Assembly (NCBI GenBank): GCA_016841365.1
Contig: JAENZI010000016.1
Coordinates: 1 to 64,000, forward strand
Length of the DNA stretch: 64,000 bases
From: Anaerolineaceae bacterium
GTDB lineage: Bacteria > Chloroflexota > Anaerolineae > Anaerolineales > Anaerolineaceae
Direction of reading: 5' to 3'
Shown here one piece after another: positions 31,978 to 41,878 of this stretch (its first letter is position 1; every line of letters begins with the position of its first letter). The notes beneath the pieces were generated by a model. That model did no database searches, was not told the origin of the DNA, and worked only from the letters and a program-made list of their open reading frames with translations. A program made the translations under genes and the position numbers.

Positions 31978-33438
31978 TTATTTGACTTTGTCGAGGGAGA
32001 TGCCTAATGCTTCTGCAACACCCTTGCCGTAATCCGGATCGGCTTTCAGGCAGTTCCCGATGTGGCGGATCTTGATGAATTCTGAACAATCCCCCATATT
32101 ACGGGCGGTGTTCTCAAACAATACTTGCTGTTGTTCTTTGCTCATCAAGCGGAATAGTTTGCCGGGTTGGGTATAGTAATCCGAATCATCTTCCCTGAAG
32201 TCCCAGTTGTCAGCCGCGCCGCGTAATTCCAGCGGGGGCTCTTTGAATTCGGGCTGTGCCTCCCATTCACCAAAACTGTTGGGCGTGTAGGCCAATGTTC
32301 TGCCGGCATTGCCGTCAACCCGCATTTGCCCGTCCCGATGGGAAGGGTGCGACATGGCATTTTTGGGGCTATTGACCGGGATCTGGTGATGGTTGACACC
32401 CAGACGGTAGCGTTGTGCATCGCCGTAGGAGAAAAGCCGGCCTTGCAGCATTTTATCCGGCGAGAACCCAATCCCGGGCACGATCGCAGCGGGGTTGAAG
32501 GCTGCCTGCTCCACATCCTGGAAGTAATTTTCGGGGTTGCGGTTCAACTCAAGCACACCCACTTCAATCAGGGGGAATTCGTCCTTGTACCAGACCTTGG
32601 TCAGGTCAAAGGGGTTGTAGGGAATTTCTAAGGCTTGCTCTTCGGTCATCACCTGGATGAACATCGTCCAGCGGGGGAAGTCACCTTTGGCGATGCTGTC
32701 GAATAAATCGCGTTGATGGCTCTCACGGTCTTTGGCGATAATTGCTTCGGCTTCCGCGTCGGTCAGGTTTTTAATGCCCTGCTGGGTTTTGAGGTGGAAT
32801 TTAACCCAGACGCGCTTGTTGTCAGCATTGATCATGCTGTAGGTGTGGCTGCCGTACCCATTCATGTGGCGGTATGAGAGGGGAATACCGCGATCGCTCA
32901 TCGTGATGGTCACCTGGTGCAGCGCCTCAGGCAGGTTCGTCCAGAAATCCCAGTTGTTTTCTGCGGAGCGCAGATTGGTTTCGGGGTCACGCTTCACTGC
33001 CCGGTTGAGATCAGGGAATTTATGGGGATCACGCAGGAAAAAGACAGGGGTATTGTTGCCAACCAGGTCCCAGTTGCCTTCTTCCGTATAAAACTTCATG
33101 GCAAAACCCCGGATGTCCCTTTCGGCGTCTGCTGCGCCGCGCTCGCCTGCGACCGTTGAGAAGCGCAAAAAACACTCGGTTTCTTTGCCAATTTCTGAGA
33201 AGATTTTGGCTTTGGTGTATTGCGTGATATCGTGTGTCACTGTGAATGTGCCAAATGCGCCAGATCCCTTGGCGTGCATACGGCGTTCAGGGATGACCTC
33301 GCGATCAAAGTGAGCGAGTTTTTCTAGGTACCATACATCTTGCAGCAGCATGGGGCCGCGTGGGCCGGCGGTCATGGCATTGTCGTTTTCTGGCACAGGT
33401 GCACCAGCAGCCGTGGTTAATTTTTTCTTTTCTTCCAT
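31978..33438 (-). CDS. katA: Monofunctional heme catalase
   Basis: A 486-residue small-subunit catalase that turns hydrogen peroxide into water and oxygen. The distal His lies in [14 protein letters not shown], the distal Asn in [10 protein letters not shown], and the proximal heme Tyr in [14 protein letters not shown]. Length fits the small-subunit class. AAGGAG precedes the ATG. In a probably anaerobic fermenter this would give protection from transient oxygen. No OxyR or PerR gene is adjacent and I see no clear PerR box. Confidence 0.95.
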   Translation of the reverse strand: MEEKKKLTTAAGAPVPENDNAMTAGPRGPMLLQDVWYLEKLAHFDREVIPERRMHAKGSGAFGTFTVTHDITQYTKAKIFSEIGKETECFLRFSTVAGERGAADAERDIRGFAMKFYTEEGNWDLVGNNTPVFFLRDPHKFPDLNRAVKRDPETNLRSAENNWDFWTNLPEALHQVTITMSDRGIPLSYRHMNGYGSHTYSMINADNKRVWVKFHLKTQQGIKNLTDAEAEAIIAKDRESHQRDLFDSIAKGDFPRWTMFIQVMTEEQALEIPYNPFDLTKVWYKDEFPLIEVGVLELNRNPENYFQDVEQAAFNPAAIVPGIGFSPDKMLQGRLFSYGDAQRYRLGVNHHQIPVNSPKNAMSHPSHRDGQMRVDGNAGRTLAYTPNSFGEWEAQPEFKEPPLELRGAADNWDFREDDSDYYTQPGKLFRLMSKEQQQVLFENTARNMGDCSEFIKIRHIGNCLKADPDYGKGVAEALGISLDKVK

Positions 33439-33848
33439 ATTTGCTCCTTTTTATTGGTCTAATATTGATAAGCGGGGCATTTCCCCCTGAGCCGTTTATA
33501 AAACGGCTACTAAATCATCAACATATTTCGGCGTGCTGCGTAAGTGATCCTAATAGACTTGGTCAAGATCATAAAGCAAGCCAGATATTGTGTGATGGAT
33601 AAACTACAAGAATTATATCACAGCACGGCATTTCATTTATTTTTAATAGCCTGTCGAAAAATTCTAAGATTTCCTGAATGGATTTCTGTTGTGATTGATT
33701 GTGAAATTAAAATAGCCGTGATTTTATTCCACCCTACGGGTTGTTTCTCTTTTCACTGACCAAATTACGCAATCCCCCTTAAAAACACGCTGAGATGAGC
33801 CTAAATAATTAGCCTTAGGCATTTTTATGAAGGCTCATCTCGTTTAAT
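33439..33848. other. Intergenic region with terminator-like hairpin
   Basis: About 410 bases without a convincing gene; the small track ORFs lack ribosome sites. At 33792-33841 the arms GAGATGAGCCT and AGGCTCATCTC form a stem that lies just after the minus-strand secreted-protein gene and probably ends its transcript. Confidence 0.55.
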
Positions 33849-34451
33849 CTATCTATTGAAAACGGGTAAATAAACGGTGTCGATACTGAATTCGCCCACA
33901 CACCATACAGGGGCTGTTCCGCCGCATCCCCAGGTGCTGGCGTCCCACGTGCCGATCTCGCCGGGGGCAGTTACCCAATTGGATGCAAGCCTTACGATGG
34001 TGCCGTAGTCGCCGCTGGTTGTGCTGGTCCAGGCGCTGCAATTCGCAATCCCTGCGGTGTTGACTGAAGAGCTGTTATATCCTGTACGTACCCACCCATA
34101 CCAATTTGAGGGCGGACCGAAACCGCTGTCGCCTTTGGTGTAGGCATCGGGGTGATCGTAGTCATATATGAGATTTGAGACATCCAGAATTTCCCACAGC
34201 GTGGCCATGTGAAAGCCTGTTGTGCAGACGGATGGTGCTTCATCAGCCGGGAAATTTACGGAAGTGAGGTAGAAATGTCGACCGCTGTCTTTGGGCAGGT
34301 AAACATCTGCCCTGTCTGCGGAAGTTGATGGATCGTCGTCCTGTGCAGTGGCTGTCTCTGAGAAGGTCAGGCTGACCAGAGTCAGCAAGGCGATCAGTAT
34401 GACAACCCTGATAAATTTTAGCATTTTGTATTTGAAGGGATGTTTTTTCAT
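33849..34451 (-). CDS. Secreted cysteine-containing protein, paralogue 1
   Basis: A 200-residue exported protein; the ATG at 34451 is chosen because it gives a proper signal peptide (LKFIRVVILIALLTLVSLTFSETATA). The mature part shares most residues with the next upstream gene: TGFHMATLWEILDVSNLIYDYDHPDAYTKGDSGFGPPSNWYGWVRTGY...WVTAPGEIGTWDASTWGCGGTAPVWC. Four cysteines are conserved between the two, suggesting disulfides. I do not recognise the family; a C-type-lectin-like fold is possible. It starts five bases after the upstream stop, so the pair is coupled. Confidence 0.65.
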   Translation of the reverse strand: MKKHPFKYKMLKFIRVVILIALLTLVSLTFSETATAQDDDPSTSADRADVYLPKDSGRHFYLTSVNFPADEAPSVCTTGFHMATLWEILDVSNLIYDYDHPDAYTKGDSGFGPPSNWYGWVRTGYNSSSVNTAGIANCSAWTSTTSGDYGTIVRLASNWVTAPGEIGTWDASTWGCGGTAPVWCVGEFSIDTVYLPVFNR

Positions 34452-34456
34452 GATGG

Positions 34457-35164
34457 TCAGTCCTGAATACACCATACGGGGGCCGTGCCACCGCAGCTCC
34501 ATGTGCTTGTATCCCAGGTGCCGATCTCACCGGGCGCGGTCACCCAGTCATGTGCCAGCCTGATAATCGAGCCATACTCTCCTGCTGTGTTGCTTGTCCA
34601 ACCATTGCAATTAGCGAGGCCTGCGGTATTAACTGTAGAATTATTGTAGCCGGTGCGAACCCAGCCATACCAAGATGAAGGAGGACCAAAGCTGCTGTCG
34701 CCCTTTGTGTAAGCCGCTGGGTGGTCATAAGCATAAACCAGGTTAGAGACGTCTAAGATTTCCCAAATCGATGCCATATGATACCCCGCTGAACATGCGG
34801 TTTTGGGCTGACTGCCACTGAAATTTGAACTTGTTATATAGAAACCCTTTTTGCTGTCAGTCGTGGCGAATGTTCCGATGTCCTGACTGAGTGTTACGCC
34901 GACATCATTGACATGGATCCACTCATTATTGGCAGAAAGAACAAAATCATCACCTGGGCTGGGTGGGGGTTCCTCCTGTTCAGTTGTGGCAGGGATTTCG
35001 GTTTGGTCGGAGATGGTTTGCCCGTCATTCGGGTCTGTTTGCTGTGATGATTTTGCGCTTGTGAGGGAGTTTGATAAGATGAGCGCGATGGACACAAGCA
35101 GGGTGATGATGAGTAAGTGATATTTGAGATTTAGTTTTGTCTGGGCGGTTTTTTCAGGTTGCAT
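34457..35164 (-). CDS. Secreted cysteine-containing protein, paralogue 2
   Basis: A 235-residue exported protein with an N-terminal membrane segment (YHLLIITLLVSIALILS), an acidic/Pro linker (about 40-70) and the same 140-residue domain as its downstream neighbour: SAGYHMASIWEILDVSNLVYAYDHPAAYTKGDSSFGPPSSWYGWVRTGYNNSTVNTAGLANCNGWTS. AAGGAGG precedes the ATG. The near-identical central domain marks a tandem duplication. Likely envelope or extracellular binding protein; no function can be assigned. Confidence 0.65.
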   Translation of the reverse strand: MQPEKTAQTKLNLKYHLLIITLLVSIALILSNSLTSAKSSQQTDPNDGQTISDQTEIPATTEQEEPPPSPGDDFVLSANNEWIHVNDVGVTLSQDIGTFATTDSKKGFYITSSNFSGSQPKTACSAGYHMASIWEILDVSNLVYAYDHPAAYTKGDSSFGPPSSWYGWVRTGYNNSTVNTAGLANCNGWTSNTAGEYGSIIRLAHDWVTAPGEIGTWDTSTWSCGGTAPVWCIQD

Positions 35165-35584
35165 TTATGCACCTCCTTAAGGGCAATAAGAACCATTTGA
35201 ATTAATTTTTTATTATATGGATATTGTATATCAAATTTATCTTAATTACAAGAAAAATTGATAATTAATGCCAAATTTTAAGTTTTATTCGGTTCTTTGC
35301 TTTCTCTTAATAAATGAGACGATATGGCGGGTATTGTATGATTAATAAGGATTATTAATTTTTTCGGGTGGGTGCTGATTTATATCTTAAATCATGCAAT
35401 GTCCAGTTGATCATTCAACTGAAATTGGCCAATTTTGTTGAAATTTCTCTGGGGTTTGGAACAACCAAAACAAGTTTCCACAGTCAAATCAATGTGTGGC
35501 AATGCGAAGGCGGTATCACTTTGCAATTTTACGAACATCTAACTATTTTACAGGCGATGGTTTAACAAAAGGTGAGCTAATTGG
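35165..35584. other. AT-rich intergenic region
   Basis: About 420 bases of AT-rich sequence between two minus-strand genes. A 65-codon track ORF (35368-35565) has no ribosome site or recognisable content. I see no repeat; it presumably carries the promoter of the secreted-protein pair. Confidence 0.5.
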
Positions 35585-36988
35585 TTAAATGCTTTTTTCT
35601 CTGAACTGATCCATATCCACCATCACATTTCCTAACCTAGCGCCTTCCGCTGCAAAAGCCATCAGGTGGCTTTCGAGTGAATTGCGGGCAGAGGTGAGCG
35701 GAGTCTGTTCGCCTCGCATTGCCTGAATGAAGGTGTTCATCAAGCCATCATCACCGCCGCCGTGCCCGGAGGCTTGCTCAACCTCGGAGGCAAAAGTGAA
35801 ACGTTCAATAGCACCGGACCCATGCTCGTGTACCTCCAGCCAGGATTCGCTATAGCTGAACTTGCCGAGCAGTGTAGCTCGTGATCCATCCACGCGCAGC
35901 ATGCGGCCTTCTTCATGGCTGTGGCCATGCATGGTCAGGGTGGCAGTGATCCCGCTCTCAAACCGCATGCTGACCACCTGGTGATCGACCACGTCATTAT
36001 CGGTGCGGTAAACACAGTGCCCATAGGGCCCTGTGCGCAGCGCGTCCACTACGGCGGCATCGTCTTGGGGGTATTCGGTGATCGTGTTGCGCGGCCAGCC
36101 GCTGTATTCCGTCAACTTGCGGACAGGCGGGATAACTTTGCCAAGCGCTTTAGCAAATTGGGGATGATTGATGCTTGTTTTCCCGATAAACCGCAGCATG
36201 GGATTGTCAGCACGGCTTACGGCTTGTTTGATCGGCAGGCTGTCGAGATAGATGCGCGGGGCATAAAACGTGCATGATTCGGCGGCCGGGCAGCCATCGG
36301 TGCACCGATCTGGGGCACCGGGTGGGGCGTTTTCCGCCTTAAAGTGCCGCAGGTCGCCAAAGGAGCTCAGGTGGGTGACCTTTTCATCGAGGAACCAGTA
36401 AAGCAGGTCAAGATCATGGCAGGATTTTGCCAGGATCATCGGTGCGCTTAGGGCCAGGTTGCGCCAGTTGCCGCGCACGTAACTGTGCGCCATATGAAAA
36501 TAGGAGACGTTTTCTGAATGTGAGATGTTGATCACCTGTCCCAGCCGGCCTGATTGGAAGATTGCTTTGACCTTCTGAAAGAAATCAGTATAGCGCAGCA
36601 CATGGCAAATCATCAACAGGCGGTTGGTTTCCTCAGCCGTGCGGACGATGTGCAGGGTCTCACTGAGCGTGGTCGCGATGGGCTTTTCGAGTAACACATC
36701 ATAGCCTACGTTCAGCGCCGCGATGGTCGAATCGTGATGCATCTCGTCCTGTGTAGCATTGATGACTGCATCGGCGATCTTCCCGGCAGAAAGGGCATCT
36801 TGCCAGTTTGTGAACTGCCGCTCGGGCGAAATGTAATGGTCTGCAGCAAACTGCGCCCGGCGAATTGGGTTAGGTTCGGCGACAGCCACAAAACGGATGT
36901 TTTGGGGATGTGTTTGCCCGTAGCGGCCGTAGGTCTGGGCGCCGCGGTTGCCTGCGCCGAATAAAAGGATGCGGATGGGGTCTGGCAT
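35585..36988 (-). CDS. Gfo/Idh/MocA-family oxidoreductase
   Basis: A 467-residue NAD(P)-dependent sugar or inositol dehydrogenase-like protein. The N-terminal Rossmann domain begins RILLFGAGNRGAQTYGRY and includes the EKPIATTL motif that carries the family Lys. The C-terminal domain holds a Cys-rich insertion (DRCTDGCPAAESCTFYAPR), present in one long subgroup of the family. GGAG precedes the ATG. No neighbouring sugar genes, so the substrate is open. Confidence 0.88.
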   Translation of the reverse strand: MPDPIRILLFGAGNRGAQTYGRYGQTHPQNIRFVAVAEPNPIRRAQFAADHYISPERQFTNWQDALSAGKIADAVINATQDEMHHDSTIAALNVGYDVLLEKPIATTLSETLHIVRTAEETNRLLMICHVLRYTDFFQKVKAIFQSGRLGQVINISHSENVSYFHMAHSYVRGNWRNLALSAPMILAKSCHDLDLLYWFLDEKVTHLSSFGDLRHFKAENAPPGAPDRCTDGCPAAESCTFYAPRIYLDSLPIKQAVSRADNPMLRFIGKTSINHPQFAKALGKVIPPVRKLTEYSGWPRNTITEYPQDDAAVVDALRTGPYGHCVYRTDNDVVDHQVVSMRFESGITATLTMHGHSHEEGRMLRVDGSRATLLGKFSYSESWLEVHEHGSGAIERFTFASEVEQASGHGGGDDGLMNTFIQAMRGEQTPLTSARNSLESHLMAFAAEGARLGNVMVDMDQFREKSI

Positions 36989-37080
36989 GATGCTTCTCCT
37001 TGTAGGGTCGATTGCGCTTCGATTATAACACCGGGTGATAAGTGAAATGATAAAATAGGTCTGGGAGAAAGGTGTTTGTC

Positions 37081-37824
37081 ATGGATGACAAATTAATGGA
37101 TGCCATTGAATCAGCAGCATTGAATGCCTGGCCGGCGCCGCGCCAGATGATGTATGATGGATGGTTGTTGCGGTTCACGAGCGGGGAGTCAAAGCGGGTT
37201 AATTCGGTCAATGTACGCTATCCATCAATGCTGCCGTTGGATGAAAAGATCCGGTTCTGTGAAGCAGCGTATGCCCATCAGCGTTTGCCGGTCATCTTCC
37301 GCCTGCCGCAGCCTTTTACCTCTGAAAAGGTGTATCTTGCATTGGAGAGGGCTGGATACCGCGAGTTTGACCCCACTTATGTGTTAGGGCGGGAACTCCA
37401 ACCTACACACACGTTACCCATAGGCGTTTCTGCCCGGGCATTGCCCGCTGTTGATTGGCTTGAACTGCGGGCTTACCTGATGGGAAAACCGCTTGCCGGA
37501 TTGATTCATCATGCGGCGGTATTGGCGGCGATGGCGCCTGAAAGGGCATTGCTGGCGCTGTTTGTGGATGATGTGCCAGTGGCGTGTGGGATGGGTGTCG
37601 TGGAGGGTGAGTTGCTGGGTTATTTCAGTATTTACACCCGCCGAGGTGAGCGCCGTAAAGGTTTTGGCAAGTTGATGATGGACATTCTCGCAGCGTGGGG
37701 CAGGGAACGGAACGCCTCCTATGGTTATTTACAGGTTGAAGGCGATAATGTCCCGGCGTTGAAAATGTATGACACATTAGGCTTTGAGAAGGTCTACGGC
37801 TATTCGTATAGCAAAAAAGAGTGA
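37081..37824 (+). CDS. GNAT-family acetyltransferase
   Basis: A 247-residue N-acetyltransferase; the ATG at 37081 is favoured (AAAGG eight bases upstream). The N-terminal half reads as a degenerate GNAT-like domain (PAPRQMMYDGWLLRFTSGESKRVNSV), typical of a two-domain subgroup. The C-terminal half has the acetyl-CoA signature RRGERRKGFGKLMMDILAAWGRERNA and the closing LQVEGDNVPALKMYDTLGFEKVYGYSY. Substrate unknown. Confidence 0.88.
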   Translation: MDDKLMDAIESAALNAWPAPRQMMYDGWLLRFTSGESKRVNSVNVRYPSMLPLDEKIRFCEAAYAHQRLPVIFRLPQPFTSEKVYLALERAGYREFDPTYVLGRELQPTHTLPIGVSARALPAVDWLELRAYLMGKPLAGLIHHAAVLAAMAPERALLALFVDDVPVACGMGVVEGELLGYFSIYTRRGERRKGFGKLMMDILAAWGRERNASYGYLQVEGDNVPALKMYDTLGFEKVYGYSYSKKE

Positions 37825-37884
37825 AGGATAATTTCCTTTTTCCCAATCACCAATCCCTAATTACTAATCCCCAATTACCCATCC

Positions 37885-39798
37885 CTACTTATTAAACTGC
37901 GTTTCATAAAGATGTGCATACAGTCCGCCTGCTGCCAGCAGTTCTTGATGGGTGCCACGCTCGATGATCTCGCCTTTATCCATCACCAGGATCAGGTCTG
38001 CAGAGAGGATTGTGCTCAGCCGGTGGGCGATCACGATGCTGGTACGGTTGGCATACAGGTTTTCTAATGCCTCCTGGATCAGGGCTTCGGATTCGCTGTC
38101 GAGATGGCTGGTGGCTTCGTCCAAGATCATAATGCGGGGATTTTTAAGCAGCACACGCGCCAGTGCCAGGCGCTGTTTTTCGCCGCCGCTCAGGCGGTAA
38201 CCGCGCTCGCCGACAATGGTGTTGTATCCTTCGGGGAGGTCGGCGATAAAATGATGGATGTTTGCCGCTTTGGTGGCGTTGACCAAATCTTCATCCGATG
38301 CCTCCGGGTTGGCGTACAGCAGATTGGCTTTAACTGTGTCATGGAACAGGTAATTTTCCTGGGTGACCATGCCGATTGTGTCTGCCAGATCATCCAGGCG
38401 CAGGTCGCGGATGTCATGTCCGTCGATCCGGATGGTGCCTGCTGTGGGGTCGTACAGGCGGGGGACCAGGTAGGTGAGGGTGGTTTTGCCTGCGCCGCTT
38501 GGTCCGACCAGTGCGACCAGGTCGCCAGGATGTGCTTTGAAGGTGATCTCTTTGAGTGCCAATTCACGTGCCTGGCTGGCAAAGGCTTTGCTCAGGCTCT
38601 GACGGGTTTGCTCTTCTTCTGATAATATCCCGCCTGCGTTTTCCATCAGGTACGGGCGGTAAACGTCGTTGAGCAGTCCCTTTTGGGTATCGGGATATTT
38701 GAAGGTGACCGTGTCGAATTCGATCTCACCTGCCGCATCTTCTAAGGGCGGGGCATTCGGCTTCTCCATGATGTCGATTGGCAGATCGATCACCTCGAAA
38801 ACCCGCTCGAAACTGACCATCGAGGTGGCAAACTCTACTGGCGCATTGACCAGCCCCTGGAAAGAAGCGTATAAGCGTGAGAGGTAATCACCAAAGGCAA
38901 CGATCGTTCCAAGGGTGAACATGTCCAGGATGACGAGATAGCCGCCCACGCCATACACCAGGGCGGTGCCGACAGCCGTCAGCAGGTGGATGATGACCAT
39001 AAACACGATGCCCAACGTGGCGCGCTGGATCCCGAGCGATTTTACTTCTTCAGCACGCCGGGCAAAACGGCTGATTTCATCATCTCTTCTGCCAAACAAT
39101 TTGACGAGCAAAGCGCCGCCGATGTTCAGGGTTTCGTTCATCATGGCGTTCATACGGGCGTTGGTTTCCATTTGGCGGCGGGCGATCTCCCTGAAGACAC
39201 GACCAAGCCGCCGGGCAGCGATGATAAAGAAAGGAACAATAAGAATGCCCATCAAGGTCAGCTTCCATTCAAGGGTTAACATCACCACCAAGATGGAAAG
39301 TACCTCGATGAAGTTGGTGACCAGTGTGACCAGGGTACGGCTGATGGCGGTTTGGGCACCGACCACATCGTTATTCAGGCGGCTGATCAGTTCTCCTAAC
39401 TGGGTGTGCGTAAAAAAACGCAGTGACATTCGCTGTAAATGCCGGTAAAGCGAAACCCGCAAATCAAAGATCACGCCTTCGCCAATTTGTGAAGTCAGTC
39501 GGCGGGTGACCACCTGGAATGCCCCGCTGATGATCGGTAAGATCAGCAAGCCGACCGCGGCAAAAACTAACCGGTTGATGTCTTTTTCGGGGATGGCATA
39601 ATCGATCAGATGCCGGAGGATTAAGGGGGAAAGGAGTGCCACGCCTGTGTAAACCAGGATGGTGAGCAAACTGCCTACAATCTGCCAGCGGTAGGGTTTG
39701 GCATACACCATAACCCGCTTGATCAATTCCCAAGATAGACGGGGTTTTTCATCATCTGCGTTGATATAACTTCGCCAATTTCTTCGTCGCATGCCCAA
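37885..39798 (-). CDS. ABC exporter (fused permease-ATPase)
   Basis: A 637-residue half transporter. Six membrane helices in the first 320 residues precede an ATPase with Walker A GPSGAGKTT, signature LSGGEKQR, Walker B IMILDEATSHLD and switch His in IVIAHRLST. An unusual stretch of about 50 residues (YPDTQKGLLNDVYRPYLMENAGGILSEEEQTRQSLSKAFASQARELALKEI) is inserted between the first ATPase strands. TTG start at 39798 follows AGAGGA. It probably works as a dimer exporting lipid or drug-like compounds. Confidence 0.92.
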   Translation of the reverse strand: MGMRRRNWRSYINADDEKPRLSWELIKRVMVYAKPYRWQIVGSLLTILVYTGVALLSPLILRHLIDYAIPEKDINRLVFAAVGLLILPIISGAFQVVTRRLTSQIGEGVIFDLRVSLYRHLQRMSLRFFTHTQLGELISRLNNDVVGAQTAISRTLVTLVTNFIEVLSILVVMLTLEWKLTLMGILIVPFFIIAARRLGRVFREIARRQMETNARMNAMMNETLNIGGALLVKLFGRRDDEISRFARRAEEVKSLGIQRATLGIVFMVIIHLLTAVGTALVYGVGGYLVILDMFTLGTIVAFGDYLSRLYASFQGLVNAPVEFATSMVSFERVFEVIDLPIDIMEKPNAPPLEDAAGEIEFDTVTFKYPDTQKGLLNDVYRPYLMENAGGILSEEEQTRQSLSKAFASQARELALKEITFKAHPGDLVALVGPSGAGKTTLTYLVPRLYDPTAGTIRIDGHDIRDLRLDDLADTIGMVTQENYLFHDTVKANLLYANPEASDEDLVNATKAANIHHFIADLPEGYNTIVGERGYRLSGGEKQRLALARVLLKNPRIMILDEATSHLDSESEALIQEALENLYANRTSIVIAHRLSTILSADLILVMDKGEIIERGTHQELLAAGGLYAHLYETQFNK

Positions 39799-39859
39799 TT
39801 TTAAGTGTCCTCTCTGTAAGCGTGCTTATTGTGCCCTCAAATATACCTTAGATAAAAAT

Positions 39860-39884
39860 AAAAATGCCCGTGATGGGCATTTTT
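39860..39884. terminator. Bidirectional terminator hairpin
   Basis: AAAAATGCCC-GTGAT-GGGCATTTTT, a perfect stem with A and T tracts on both sides. It lies after the histidine kinase stop on the minus strand. Confidence 0.8.
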
Positions 39885-39899
39885 CACTGAATTTCAGCC

Positions 39900-41441
39900 T
39901 TAATCCCGCGGTAAAGAAAAACAAATGCGTGTCCCCGAGTTTGTTTTCGGATCAACCCACATCCGTCCATCGTGCGCCTCAATGATGGCACGTGCCAGAT
40001 ATAAGCCCAAACCAGCGCCTTTTGTTTTTCGGCTGGTTTCAGGGGCGCGATAGAAGCGGTCAAACACGTGGGGGAGGTCGCCGGGAGGGATGCCTGGTCC
40101 TTCATCTTTGACGCAGATAATCACCTGATCCGGCAATACCTGCCCAGTGATTTGGATGACGCCGTCTGGTGCGTATTTGATTGCGTTTGAGATCAAGTTG
40201 GAGAGAACCTGTTCGACCCTGACATCATCCCCCATGATCACTGGGAAATTCTCAGGGAAATCCACGGTAATTTGGTGATCCTGGGTTTGCACCTGGAAGC
40301 GCTCCGCAAGACGATTTGCGACGTCATGCAGGTTGATATCGGTTTGCTTAAGTTTCATCCCACCTGCCTGCAACCGGGAGGCATCTAAAAGGTCTTCAAT
40401 CAGGCGTGTCAGGCGGTCAGCCTCTTCTTCGATCACTTGCAGGCTGTCGTCCATCACATCACGATCCCATTGTACATCGTCGCGACGCAGGGTGCTGACA
40501 TAACCTTTGATCAGCGCTACAGGTGTTTTGAGTTCATGGGAGACAATCGACATGAACTCGCTTTTGAGCTCGTCAGCCTGTCTGAAGCGGGTAATGTCGC
40601 GCACCGTGGCGATGGTGTTGATCAGCGTGCCTTCCGGTGAGATCAGAGGGGCATATGAAATCCCGACAGGGAGTGGTGGTTGTCCGTTGGGGCGCTGGAT
40701 GTCGCCTTCAACATACAGATGGGCTTGCGGTGAAAGCGGCCAGCCGCCAGCCTCAGCCTGGTCGAGGGTGATGCCGTGGGGCGGCTTGACCCATTGGATC
40801 ACTTTACCGTGATCCATGCACATCAATTCTTCCTGTGAAAGGCCATACATGCGTGCGAAGGCGGCATTCGTCCTTTCGATGTTGTGATTGGGGTTGAGGA
40901 TCAGGATTCCGTCGGCTGCTGAATCTAACATGGTATCAATCCGCTGCTTTTCGCGGTTAACCTCGGTGTACAGGAGGGCATTGCGTACTGCAATGGCCGC
41001 CTGGTTAGCAAAACTCGAAAGCAGGGAGCGGTCATTGGCTGAAAACATCCCTCGGTAATTGCGGAAGATATAAATGAAGCCGATCACTTCCTGCTGGGCG
41101 ACCAGGGGCAGCCCTACGGCAGAAAGGTTCCCCATGCTGATCTGCTGAAGCACCTGGTTGATCTCGGGGATCTGGAGGTTTTTGGGGTCTTGAATAGGTG
41201 GGATTTGATCCAGCCAGGAATCAAGGAAACGCTGAATGGCATCTGGCAAGCCGTTGGCAACCGCCAAGGACCAGTGCCCTTCGTTGTTGCTCAAGGCGAC
41301 AAAGCCGGCACTGCCCGCAAGCATCTCGATGGCATATTTGAGGATGCGCCCCAGGAGCTTATCGAGATCAAGTTCTTCAGTCAACGCCCGGGAAATTTCG
41401 AGCAGATAATCCCGCTGGCGCACGCGGATATCAGGTAACAT
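39900..41441 (-). CDS. GAF-PAS sensor histidine kinase
   Basis: A 513-residue soluble sensor kinase. Residues about 15-165 form a GAF domain, about 175-285 a PAS domain (RIDTMLDSAADGILILNPNHNIERTNAAFARMYG), then HisKA with the phospho-His in SHELKTPVALIKGY and an HATPase domain with NLISNAIKYAP, DEGPGIPPGDLPHVFDRFYR and GAGLGLYLARAIIEAHDG. No response regulator is adjacent, so it is an orphan kinase. There is no ribosome site; a TAAAAT box ends six bases before the ATG. Confidence 0.9.
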   Translation of the reverse strand: MLPDIRVRQRDYLLEISRALTEELDLDKLLGRILKYAIEMLAGSAGFVALSNNEGHWSLAVANGLPDAIQRFLDSWLDQIPPIQDPKNLQIPEINQVLQQISMGNLSAVGLPLVAQQEVIGFIYIFRNYRGMFSANDRSLLSSFANQAAIAVRNALLYTEVNREKQRIDTMLDSAADGILILNPNHNIERTNAAFARMYGLSQEELMCMDHGKVIQWVKPPHGITLDQAEAGGWPLSPQAHLYVEGDIQRPNGQPPLPVGISYAPLISPEGTLINTIATVRDITRFRQADELKSEFMSIVSHELKTPVALIKGYVSTLRRDDVQWDRDVMDDSLQVIEEEADRLTRLIEDLLDASRLQAGGMKLKQTDINLHDVANRLAERFQVQTQDHQITVDFPENFPVIMGDDVRVEQVLSNLISNAIKYAPDGVIQITGQVLPDQVIICVKDEGPGIPPGDLPHVFDRFYRAPETSRKTKGAGLGLYLARAIIEAHDGRMWVDPKTNSGTRICFSLPRD

Positions 41442-41447
41442 GGGTTT

Positions 41448-41453
41448 ATTTTA
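41448..41453 (-). promoter_or_regulatory. -10 box of a possible leaderless kinase transcript
   Basis: TAAAAT on the minus strand, six bases before the histidine kinase ATG. No matching -35 is seen. Confidence 0.4.
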
Positions 41454-41569
41454 TCCCAGTTTTATATAAGGCGTATTAGAACGGAACGGGAAATACAGAA
41501 GGAGGAAAGAATAGTGTTTGAATATGCAGGAAACCCAGGATAATTAAATACCTTGAATATGTAGAAAAA

Positions 41570-41579
41570 CTTCATGAAG
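41570..41579. promoter_or_regulatory. Candidate RpiR operator 1
   Basis: Perfect palindrome CTTCATGAAG preceded by GAAAAA. An identical core with the same AAAAA flank occurs at 41762. It lies about 100 bases upstream of the -35 of the rpiR promoter. Confidence 0.5.
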
Positions 41580-41665
41580 TAAAACTTGACAGATATTGTC
41601 TTATTCGCCCATCATCTGGTTTTCGCCATTTTTTAACAAATTGCTAAAATTCATTAACAAAACTA

Positions 41666-41694
41666 TGGACAAAATCGTAAATTGCTTGTATAAT
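41666..41694 (+). promoter_or_regulatory. Promoter of the sugar operon
   Basis: TGGACA (41666-41671), 17-base spacer, TATAAT (41689-41694). Transcription from about 41701 would leave a leader of some 180 bases before the RpiR gene. Confidence 0.7.
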
Positions 41695-41761
41695 GGCAGC
41701 ATAATTGGAAAACCCAAGCATATTTGAGTGGATTTGAGAATTAATTGATTATAAAGAAAAA

Positions 41762-41771
41762 CTTCATGAAG
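41762..41771. promoter_or_regulatory. Candidate RpiR operator 2, with half-site
   Basis: Second copy of CTTCATGAAG, inside the transcribed leader. It is preceded by GATTATAAAGAAAAA; a third, partial copy (GATTATAAAAGAAAACTTCG, 41806-41825) has only the left half. Sites both upstream and downstream of the promoter could allow looping or roadblock repression. Confidence 0.5.
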
Positions 41772-41878
41772 AAAAATCCGATTAAGTTTAGTCGCAAAAT
41801 TATTCGATTATAAAAGAAAACTTCGCAAATGTCTGAACAGGCTATTCAATTTCTCATAATTGCTCAAAAGGAAACCTT

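Noticed and set aside
35368-35565. 65-residue ORF in the AT-rich spacer
   Set aside because: GTG start without a ribosome site, no recognisable composition or motif.
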